64,000 nt of DNA from Sipunculus nudus (Eukaryota; Annelida; Sipuncula; Golfingiida; Sipunculidae), in the NCBI GenBank assembly GCA_026874595.1, contig CM049309.1, forward strand, positions 41,927,079 to 41,991,078, in the 5' to 3' direction. The translations under genes and the position numbers were made by a program. This document shows positions 22,973-32,800 of this stretch, one piece after another; positions within the stretch are counted from its first letter, which is position 1; every line of letters starts with the position of its first letter. Under the pieces are notes generated by a model that was not told the origin of the DNA, made no database searches, and was given only the letters and a program-made list of their open reading frames with translations.

Positions 22973-23055
22973 GTCAATAAAGGGGGGATGGGGAGTATAT
23001 ATACCCCCCACTTTTTAGCAAGGGAGGATTGTCAATGTAATCATCCCCCCCCCGA
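22973..23055 (+). repeat. Dispersed GGGGCGTCAATA family, plus strand
   Basis: GCAGGGGCGTCAATAAAGG, a G-rich tract, ACCCCCCACTTTTTAGCAAGGG and a poly-C run match the reverse complement of 11125-11275. Confidence 0.55.
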
Positions 23056-23256
23056 CATCCAGAGAATAATATTTATATATTGGAAATGAAATATATTTAT
23101 AACTAGAATTATGGACTTTGGTTACATTTATCAGTTTATTATGAAATATTATATATCTTAACCTGATCAAGTATTAACATATACTGGAAACATACCTTAT
23201 TTTTTAAAACCTTTTGCTTAATTTTATTATATTTGATATTTTTCATACAGACAATA

Positions 23257-23261
<5 letters not shown>

Positions 23262-23336
<75 letters not shown>
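23262..23336. repeat. (AT)37 microsatellite
   Basis: Uninterrupted alternating AT of about 75 bp, immediately before the hairpin at 23392 with 55 bases between. Confidence 0.96.
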
Positions 23337-23339
<3 letters not shown>

Positions 23340-23391
23340 ATGTGTGAGGAATCAAACGATTGTAAGCATCGAATTTACTAATAAGTTTCGT

Positions 23392-23477
23392 ACTAATTAG
23401 TTTCGTACCGTGTTATGGCACTCTTCAGAACAGTATCGTTCTGAAAAGTGCCATACAACGGTACAAAACTAATTAGT
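23392..23477. other. 40-bp-stem hairpin
   Basis: The left arm 23392-23431 begins ACTAATTAGTTTCGTACCG and ends CTCTTCAGAAC. The right arm 23438-23477 is its reverse complement with a few mismatches, around the 6-base loop AGTATC. The arms include TATGGCACTCTTCAGAAC and GTTCTGAAAAGTGCCATA. Upstream, TAATAAGTTTCGTACTAATTAGTTTCGTAC also repeats itself. Most likely it is the end of a transposable element adjoining the SINE-like sequence at 23487. Confidence 0.75.
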
Positions 23478-23486
23478 AAACACGAT

Positions 23487-23815
23487 TGTGTAGATTGTGA
23501 GTTTAACCCCAGCTTAGGCTGTGAGATTTTTCATGATCAGCCCCCACCCAGGGTGAGCACTCTGCAGGCTTCATGAGTAGACTTTTTTTGGGTTTCTTGA
23601 TGGTAAAACCCAGCAATGGGTACGATTACATGGCCAGGGCCTGCAGGTGCAGTAGTCACTGGGCATGGTTAACACCAGGATATAAAATGAGAGGAAGCTT
23701 GCATAACTGCCCTGTCATGAAGTCCAAACCAGAAAGGAATTCTGTAGAATGCTTAGTTAAGCTAGCATTAAAAAATATGGAGACAGTTGCCTCCCAAAAT
23801 AAAAAAAAAAATTTC
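23487..23815 (+). mobile_element. SINE-like dispersed repeat, copy 1
   Basis: The opening TGTGAGTTTAACCCCAG resembles a decayed polymerase III B box. The body shares with 61465-61775 the phrases GGTGAGCACTCTGCAGGCTT, GACCCAGCAATGGG (here AAACCCAGCAATGGG), GGAATTCTG and the tail TTAGTTAAGC(A/T)AGCATTAAAAAA. It is followed by an A-rich stretch. The 86-codon frame at 23573-23833 lies inside it and is not a gene. Confidence 0.55.
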
Positions 23816-23835
23816 TGTCTCAGTTTTAAATGAAT

Positions 23836-25637
23836 CAGTGTATCATGACACCAGCCTTGAGGAATTTTTGGGGTGTATAAAATGTTGAAATATGTATGAA
23901 TCTTTTGCTCATAATAATATATATGTACCTGTGATATTAAATGGATTTTAAATTACTCTCAATATGGAATATTATTTGTTAAGGTACTTGACTCCACTTG
24001 ATTACCCTGTTGAGATATTGGTTGTGCAATTCGCCAGTCTGGTCATCCCACTTACACATCTACATTGAATAGTCAAGCAGGTGGTTGTATCAGTGGGATT
24101 TTACTGTATTTGTGAATGATTTACTTGTTTTTTTATCCGTCAAATGGCAATAGTATGTCTGATTGCCAATATCTGTTGTAATATAGGGTTTTGGTTAAAA
24201 TCAAAATGTTGACAAGTGATGTCTTTTACAACACTCGCACCCAGAATGTCTGGACATTGGAGGATTAGTTATGGATAAAGAGCTATGTCTTCTGGCTTTG
24301 GGCAGGGCTCGACCCACCTGTAAACAGGATAGCAGTAAGTTATACACCCCTCAGAGGCTTGACAGGACACTTTGTATGATTAGCATGGTCTGTTTTTCTG
24401 GGATGAACATTCCTGCTCTAAGCAGTGTGTTTGAATGTTTTCATGCCCCTCAGTAAAACACAGTATTTGGGGCAGATTCAGGGTTTTGGGGATCACAGGG
24501 ATTAACCTCTTACATGAGGGTCTAATACCCAGATAGATATTCTACAACTCCAGGAAAGGGGGGGGGGGGATGTTGTGAAAAACACAGGGAAAAAGGTGAT
24601 TTCATCTAGATGGTGTGTGTGTTGACCTGGTAATGGTATAGTGTGATGTAGGTTTTAACAATAAAACCCTTATAAATGGAATGGGAAATCCATTTTAAAC
24701 CTGGGAATACATGTATGTACACATTTGAGCTGCAAATTTGATCAAATATGTCTTTAATTGTATGTAGAAAGAAAAACTCTTAAACAATAACTATTGAACA
24801 CTGCATGGTTATATTTTTCAAAGATATTTTACAAATATGATACAGAATGTACAATTTTAAAACATTTGAAAAAAATCTCATGGAATAGAAATGTTGGTGT
24901 AATGGCAGGGTTGTGTTGATGGCGCCAAGCATGGTCTTTGTTTATTTATATCACTGAGCCGGTGCTTATTATTAAAGCATGGAAACCAATTAAAGGTGTC
25001 ATTGTCTGGGCTCCTTTGGCACATATGAAATTACATTTGTTTGTGACTACCTGTCATTAACTTAAACTTGGCATACTGCCCCAGGCTTTTATGTCTTCCT
25101 GCCAACACCAAGTGTGCAAGCTGTCATAGTTTTAGCTGTCATACTCATTCTACCATAGTGCTAACCTAACAGTTTAATGCAGATGTATGCTTCAGTATTC
25201 CTTTTGAGGGCAGTCTTTATTGCATCATTAAGCTGTATAGAAATTTATAATACCTTAAAATTGTCAGTGAATGAAAACATTCTGCTTGTAACATAATTGT
25301 TTTGAGCTAATGACAACACACCTTTCAATACTTGGTTCGAGTTGCACAGCTCTGTATATAAAGGTGAGACAGATGTGTGCATGCAAGTGCATTAAAACCT
25401 TACTAAATGAGTTCCAAAATTAGCAGTTGATCAGTAAGTAGATCAGGTATGAGCATAAATACTGAGTAAAATGGAACTTTCCACTAGGTTTTTACGATGT
25501 TTTATTTAAATGTTATGCATGAGAATCAAAGCTCAGACAACTCGCAGTAACTGGTATTGAGAAGATTATCCTGTGCACAACATCCTGCTTGGTCTTCAGA
25601 TTTTTACTTTAAAGGTAAAAGCTATTTTTGTTTATTA
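23836..25637. other. Non-coding, no repeat recognised
   Basis: No supported gene. A G12 run occurs near 24557-24568. Short frames (24271-24456, 25557-25742) lack splice context or domains. Confidence 0.45.
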
Positions 25638-26040
25638 TTAGGGCCCCACTTGAAAAGCGGGTGCCCTATAGTAATCGACCTGTCCGTCCATCCGTCCATC
25701 TGTCCGTCCACAAATTCTTTTCCGGATGATAACTCCAGTTAGGATTGAGGGATTGAGTTAAGACCTGAAATATGTATTAACCATTAATTATGGAAGATCC
25801 CTATCCATTTTGGGGTCCAGAGGTCAAAGGTCAAAAAAGTTATTCACAGTTTGGTGTTAAATTTTGGGTCCCTCTTTCAGCAGGGCAGAAATCATAATTA
25901 TAACCATAACCACCTTAACAGTAGGACAGGTCCTCATGTCAACAGCAACGAGGCATGATATATGGTTATATTCAGCCATTTTTCTGTAAGTTATGCGGTA
26001 AAAACCATTACTGAACACCTAGTAAGGTTTAAGCTCCCGA

Positions 26041-26090
26041 GGCAGCGGAAATCTTGTGCTTCTAAAGAAGCAACCGATTTTCACGCTGCC
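26041..26090. other. Nested perfect-stem hairpin
   Basis: GGCAGCG (26041-26047) pairs with CGCTGCC (26084-26090), GAAATC (26048-26053) with GATTTTC (26076-26082, one bulge), and TGCTTCT (26057-26063) with AGAAGCA (26066-26072) around a two-base loop. All three stems are collinear, so the 50 bases can fold into one extended hairpin. Confidence 0.65.
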
Positions 26091-26660
26091 AGCTTTGACC
26101 GTTTATGATATATTTAGACACCAGATGGCGGTTCGTTTTCAACTGAAATAAACATGCGTATGATGTGACAAGCAGCCAATCAGATGCCAATAAACAAACA
26201 CGCGACAGGCATCCTGGCTCTGCCCATTGCTGCGCTTCAAGCGCCACTTATTGAGTTTCCGGTCGAATTTAAATTGCTCCCTCTGCATTCTCTCATCATC
26301 GACCGATTCGATTATGACATTATGACTGTGTTAGCGTAGCCATGTATCTGTTGTCTGCAGAACTGAAACCAGCAAGCGAGGTGTGCACGCAGCCTTTGTT
26401 GTTACGTTTCGTTTGAATTACAGCTCACCGGCCGAGCATCCTATGTGCCCAAGGCCCTAAGCAAACCACGTCAGGGGCAATTTTCTCTGAGTCTGTGGCC
26501 TGTTCAGACGGTTACGCTGGGGGATGAGCTGTCACTCAAAATAAAATTAATTTGATTGACTCTGCGTATTCCTCACTTGGCTTTGTCTTCCAGCACAAGG
26601 TCTCATCTGATTGGACAAAAATACAGTGCTCACCTCTGGTGTTGCAATTCAGGATACGAG
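26091..26660. promoter_or_regulatory. CpG-retaining block with CCAAT and CTCF-like motifs
   Basis: CpG dinucleotides are noticeably denser than on either side (for example ACCGATTCGATT, GTTACGTTTCGTTTG, CACCGGCCGAGC). CAGCCAATCAG (26173-26183) fits the NF-Y CCAAT-box consensus, and CTGATTGG near 26608 is the same motif on the other strand. ACACCAGATGGCGG (26118-26131) fits the CTCF core consensus at 13 of 14 positions. These could be promoter features of the host gene, a transposon promoter, or chance. No transcription start could be fixed. Confidence 0.25.
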
Positions 26661-28131
26661 GTCATAACAAACAGCGCCTTAAGATATAGGTAGTAGCCCT
26701 ATAGGTAAAGCGCTGTGTAAAGAGCGTAAGTAAGGTTGCACTCTCTCAGCAAATATGCATGCAAAAGGCACACATTGTTAACACAATAACTTGTAAAAAG
26801 TATTTCATATAAGGTCCCCGGACTCACGGCAGTGATGGACATTTTGATTAACTACATCATGTTTGAAGATGGGTGACCTTGATGGATTTTCAAGGTCACA
26901 GAGGTGATAATGCTAAAATGATGTTAACCAAATAGCTCGCAAACAATTTGACTAACACTCACTGAACTTGCACCAGTAATGTTTGTTATGAAGGGCTAGG
27001 TCAAGTTCAAAGATAGATGACCTTGACAGAGGCGATAATTCTCAAATGATGTTAATGGAATAACCCGCAAAGAATTTGATGAACAATCAAATTTGTTTCT
27101 GCATTATAACTCCCCGAACATATGATGGATAGGATTCAAACATAAGATGTATTACCCATGACCTAAGGGAGAAGCTTATTGGTAATTGGGTCAGAAGGAA
27201 AAAAAAAGTAATACACAGTTTGATGTTCAGTTGCTGGTGTCTCCTTCAGCAGGCCAGAAATGGATGAATCTTTTTCGAGTCACTCATGTACAGCGGCATT
27301 ACATTTTCACAGCATATTTTGAAGATTTTTGAAGATTCCCCAGAAAAGGATACACTGGCCCAACGCACCACAGTAGCTCTCATTTAGACAATGTTTGGAA
27401 AACTCTATCTCCACTTCCATCATCTCAAGGAATTTGGACCTATTATAGTTGACCATCATCAAATTTACATTGATATTCATATGTAGCCATTCTGCACATC
27501 ACAGTGCATCTGTAGACCAAAGCCCAAGAACAGCTGAATCTCAGTTAAAGAGAATGACCATTTTATCACTGCTAACCAACAGCTGACTCTCTCTAATACT
27601 ACAAGATTCATGTACAGACTCAAGCCTCACATATCATAAGGCCAATTCAACATACAAATACTGGAAAAATATTTGACACAGCCCAGTCAAGACTTCAACC
27701 AAGAATAATTGACACAGGTAATACAGAAATACAGAAACTAAAAATGCATGCAGTTCTTTTATATCATTATTTTGATAGCTTTGAACATTTTCACATTACC
27801 CTATCTTTTCTTCCAGTTTATACATGTCAGCTGTTCTTTACAGGTTCTTTAACTTTCAAATATCACTCTTTCAGCCCATGCTACCAAAGAACACCAAATT
27901 CACAGTACTTCAATTTATAATGACTGCATCTATTGTGGGGCCCTAACTGACCTGTCAATTTTCTAGTTGTGTCTTACTTATGATCAAGTTGACTCTGGTT
28001 GGTCATTTCCTTGTAATTGTAGCCAATATTGGTATAATATTATATGGTTCTCGATTTAAGCTAGTGTCACATAGGGACAAATTGTGGACAAAAATGGCCA
28101 AGTTTGATCCCTCTTTAAGACTTTGGTGGTA

Positions 28132-29121
28132 CAGTGAAACTCCTACTTGCGGACAACTCAGTAAGGCAGACAACTCACTAATGCGGACACTAAATCTCAG
28201 TCCCTTCAAATTTGCCTCTTTATTATGTTTACCATCAACTCAGTAAAGCAGACAACTAACTATCCCGGACAACAGACAAACTTTCCCGTCTCGCCTGCGT
28301 ATCCAGTACATATTACGACCCTTTAAAGTGGACATACATCGCGAGTTCTGTTTTTATTCATATGTCTGCCGGGAGGTGGCACTCTGAGGTCAGGACCTCG
28401 TATGACCTGTTTTGGTCAAAGTGACAGCCCGAGGACAAGCGTAATTTGGTGAACCATTGTGATGTAACGTGGATATACAGTCAAAATTGGTTATTTCTAT
28501 TAATGTAAAGATATAACAATCATTACTTTATTAAGATTGGGCGGTCAATCAGAAAAAAAAACTAAGCTTTCAAACAGCTTTTCATTTGACAAGACCACCA
28601 TCAAAGACTAAAGTTTGTGCATTATGATCGGCGTCCGGCCCGGGGAGCCTTGATTAGTTAGCGGCAGTTTCCACTTTGTAATGGTGATTACGTTGTGAAG
28701 ACTATCCTTTAACAAATAATCAAGCTGTCCGGATACTGTCAGTAACCAATCTTCAATATATCTAGTGCAACCATCCATGAACTATGCTTACTTAGAAGAC
28801 GAAGCATGGTAGGTCGAAGTGAAATTGCCTAGATTCGTGTGGGAGGCCTAGCTGATGAAGTTGAAAGAAAGAAAGAGTTTCTGTCTTTCCTTTTTAATAA
28901 TTATATTTTATAAATTACAAATGCATATTTAAGCTATATTTGAAATGATTTAATTAAATTTATGTATTTCAAATTAAGCGTGAACATAATCAAAACAGAG
29001 GATATCAGTAACATTCAATGAAAAATTGACGCAATATGCCAACTCCTCTAAACAGGACAACTCACTAATACAGACAAAATCTTCCAGTCCCTTGAGTGTC
29101 TGGCTTAGAGGAGTTTCACTG
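28132..29121. mobile_element. Pogo/Tigger-like element with TA duplication
   Basis: TA (28130-28131) then CAGTGAAACTCCTAC opens it and GGAGTTTCACTG then TA (29122-29123) closes it. Both ends carry the CGGACAACTCAGTAAG / GGACAACTCACTAATAC subterminal repeats. The roughly 990 bases contain no transposase frame. Termini of the form CAGTGAAACCTC with TA duplications are typical of the Tc1/mariner-pogo group (established knowledge). Confidence 0.65.
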
Positions 29122-29141
29122 TATATACCTAAGTGCACATA

Positions 29142-29260
29142 CAGTGAAACCTCTCTGAAAGAACACCTATCTATAAAGACCACCTGTCTATTAAGACCAC
29201 TCTCTGCCAGTCCCATCGTAAGTGGTCTTATTTCACAGGTTTCTCTGCATGTGTCTGCGC
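29142..29260. mobile_element. Second pogo-like end fragment
   Basis: CAGTGAAACCTCTCTGAAAG begins 20 bases after the previous element ends, followed by AAGACCACCTGTCTATTAAG and a sequence ending AGTGGTCTTATTTCACAGG. It is related to, but not the same as, the 28132 element. Its right terminus is decayed. Confidence 0.5.
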
Positions 29261-29288
29261 TGTTGATGTGGTGCAATGTCCTTGTTGT

Positions 29289-29395
<107 letters not shown>

Positions 29396-29814
29396 AGTAA
29401 TTGAGGCCCTCACTTTCCTCACCCATTTCCAGGTGAACAAATACCTGGTCATTTGTCATCACCTGTCAACAGGTAAGCCCGCCCACATGACTATGATTAA
29501 TTACATTTTCACCTGAGTTAGATTCAGAAGCACATTTGAGATGCAGACATCCTTATTGATCATCGCCCCCATGAACCTGTTAACTCTGGTGTTCATGGTT
29601 ATTGTATGTTAAACCTGATGCTGTGTGAAATCACAAGCTTTCATTGTAATACTTTTAACATAATTTACAATATAACACAAGGCTTTTGCTCAGCCAGTTG
29701 ATATTTATGCTATTAAATTCAACCATATTCATTTTTCCTTTTAATTTATCTGGTCTTTCTTCTGATAATTTGTTTGGCATTATGATTGCACTTTTGTCAG
29801 GCCTTCTGATTTGT

Positions 29815-32800
29815 CTGTCCCTCTCAGTTGAATGTTTGGTTGACTGTCCCTCACTGCTGATTGTTTGATTGACTGTCCCTCTAAGCTGATTGTTAGTTGT
29901 CTGTCCTTTTAAGGTGATTGTTTGGTTGACTGTCTCTCTCAGCTGATTGTTTGGTTGACTGTCCCTCTCAGCTGATTGTTTGGTTGACTGTCTCTCTCAG
30001 CTGATTGTTTGGTTGACTGTCCCTCTCAGCTGATTGTTTGGTTGACTGTCCCTCTCAGCTGATTGTTTAGTTGACTGTCCCTCTTAGCTGATTGTTCAGT
30101 TGTCTGTCCCTCTCAGCTGATTGTTTAGTTGTCTGTCCCTCTCAGCTGATTGTTTGGTTGACTGTCCCTCTTAGCTGATTGTTTATTTGTCTGTCCCTCT
30201 GAGCTGATTGGTTGTCTGTCCCTCTGAGCTGATTGTTTAGTTGTCTGTCCCTCTGAGCTGATTGGTTGTCTGTCCCTCTTAGCTGATTGTTTAGTTGGCT
30301 GTCCCTCTTAGCTGATTGTTTAGTTGTCTGTCCCTCTTAGCTGATTGTTTAGTTGTCTGTCCCTCTGAGCTGATTGTTTGGTTGACTGTCCCTCTTAGCT
30401 GATTGATTAGTTGTCTGTCCCTCTGACCTGATTGTTTGGTTGACTGTCCCTCATAGCTGATTGTTAAGTTGTCTGTCCCTCTTAGCTGATTGTTTTGCTT
30501 ACTGTCCCTCTTAGCTGATTGTGAAGTTGTCTGTCCCTCTGAGCTGATTGGTTGTCTGTCCCTCTTAGCTGATTGTTTAGTTGTCTGTCCCTCTTAGCTG
30601 ATTGTTTAGTTGTCTGTCCCTCTTAGCTGATTGTTTAGTTGTCTGTCCCTCTGAGCTGATTGTTTGGTTGACTGTTCCTCTAAGCTGATTCTTTGGTTGT
30701 CTGTCCATCTGAGCTGATTGTTTAGTTGTCTGTCTCTCTTAGCTGATTGTTTAGTTGTCTGTCTCTCTGAGCTGATTGTTTAGTTGTCTGTCCCTCTGAG
30801 CTGATTGTTTCGTTGACTGTCCCTCTTAGCTGATTGTTTAGTTGGCTGTCCCTCTGAGCTGATTGGTTGTCTGTCCCTCTTAGCTGATTGTTTAGTTGGC
30901 TGTCCCTCTTAGCTGAATGTTTAGTTGTGTGTCCCTCTTAGCTGATTGTTTGGTTGACTGTCCCTCTTAGCTGATTGTTTAGTTGTCTGTCCCTCTTAGC
31001 TGATTGTTTAGTTGGCTGTCCCTCTTAGCTGATTGTTTAGTTGTCTGTCCCTCTTAGCTGATTGTTTAGTTGTCTGTCCCTCTTAGTTGATTGTTTAAAT
31101 GTCTGTCCCTCTGAGCTGATTGGTTGTCTGTCCCTCTTAGCTGATTGTTAAGTTGTCTGTCCCTCTTAGCTGATTGTTTAGTTGTCTGTCCCTCTGAGCT
31201 GATTGTTTGGTTGACTGTCCCTCTTAGCTGGTTGTTTAGTTGTCTGTCCCTCTGAGCTGATTGGTTGTCTGTCCCTCTTAGCTGATTGTTTAGTTGTCTG
31301 TCCCTCTTAGCTGATTGTTTAGTTGTCTGTCCCTCTGAGCTGATTGTTTGGTTGACTGTCCCTCTTAGCTGGTTGTTTAGTTGTCTGTCCCTCTTAGCTG
31401 GTTGTTTAGTTGTCTGTCCCTCTGAGCTGATTGGTTGTCTGTCCCTCATAGCTGTTTGTTTGGTTGTCTGTCCCTTTAAGCTGATTGTTTAGTTGTCTGT
31501 CCCTCTTAGCTGATTGTTTAGTTGTCTGTCCCTCTGAGCTGATTGTTTGGTTGTCTGTCTCTCTGAGCTGATTGGTTGTCTGTCCCTCTCAGCTGATTGT
31601 TTAGTTGTCTGTCCCTCTTAGCTGATTGTTTAGTTGTCTGTCCCTCTTAGCTGATTGTTTAGTTGTCTGTCTCTCTGAGCTGATTGTTTGGTTGACTGTC
31701 CCTCTTAGCTGATTGTTTAGTTGTCTGTCCCTCTGAGCTGATTGTTTGGTTGACTGTCCATCTGAGATGATTGTTTAGTTGTCTGTCCCTCTTAGCTGAT
31801 TGTTTAGTTGTCTGTCCCTCTGAGCTGATTGTTTAGTTGGCTGTCCCTCTTAGCTGATTGTTTAGTTGTCTGTCCCTCTTAGCTGATTGTTTAGTTGTCT
31901 GTCCCTCTTAGTTGATTGTTTAAATGTCTGTCCCTCTTAGCTGATTGTTTAGTTGACTGTCCCTCTTAGCTGATTGTTTAGTTGTCTGTCCCTCTTAGCT
32001 GATTGTTTGGTTGACTGTCCCTCTGAGCTGATTGTTTAGTTGTCTGTCCCTCTCAGCTGATTGGTTGTCCGTCCCTCTTAGCTGATTGTTTAGTTGTCTG
32101 TCCCTCTAAGCTGATTGTTTAGTTGGCTGTCCCTCTTAGCTGATTGTTTGGTTTAATGTCCCTCTTAGCTGATTGTTTAGTTGTCTGTCCCTCTTAGCTG
32201 ATTGTTTAGTTGTCTGTCCCTCTGAGCTGGTTGTTTAGTTGTCTGTCCCTCTGAGCTGATTGGTTGTCTGTCCCTCATAGCTGTTTGTTTGGTTGTCTGT
32301 CCCTTTAAGCTGATTGTTTAGTTGTCTGTCCCTCTTAACTGATTGTTTAGTTGTCTGTCCCTCTGAGCTGATTGTTTGGTTGACTGTCTCTCTTAGCTGA
32401 TTGTTTAGTTGTCTGTCTCTCTGAGCTGATTGGTTGTCTGTCCCTCTTAGCTGATTGTTTAGTTGTCTGTCCCTCTGAGCTGATTAGTTGTCTGTCCCTC
32501 TTAGCTGATTGTTTAGTTGGCTGTCACTCTTAGCTGATTGTTTAGTTGTCTGTCCCTCTTAGCTGATTGTTTAGTTGTCTGTCCCTCTGAGCTGATTGTT
32601 TGGTTGACTGCCCCTCTGAGCTGATTGTTCAGTTGACTGTCCCTTTGAGCTGATTAGTTGTCTGTCCCTCTTATCTGATTGTTTATTTGGCTGTCACTCT
32701 TAGCTGATTGTTTAGTTGTCTGTCCCTCTTAGCTGATTGTTTAGTTGTCTGTCCCTCTGAGCTGATTGGTTGTCTGTCCCTCTTAGCTGACTGTTTAGTT

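Larger units (their letters stand above)
25638..27946. mobile_element. 2.3-kb element with GGGCCCCAC terminal inverted repeats
   Basis: The left end TTAGGGCCCCAC (25638-25649) and right end GTGGGGCCCTAA (27935-27946) are perfect 12-bp inverted repeats. The left end continues TTGAAAAGCGGGTGCCCTAT and a (CCGTCCAT)n tract (25680-25712), a start I associate with a widespread mollusc repeat family. Internal phrases GAAGATGGGTGACCTTGA and TTTTCAAGGTCACAGAGG recur within it (26865-27040) and at 51290-51345. No transposase frame is visible, so it is non-autonomous or decayed. A GC-richer block at 26041-26660 may be a second insertion or a regulatory segment. Confidence 0.62.

Noticed and set aside
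29446-29471. Exon-like segment between TTTCCAG and CAACAG-GTAAGC
   Set aside because: In the phase required by the exon at 22874 it begins with a stop codon, and a similar CAACAG phrase recurs nearby without coding context.
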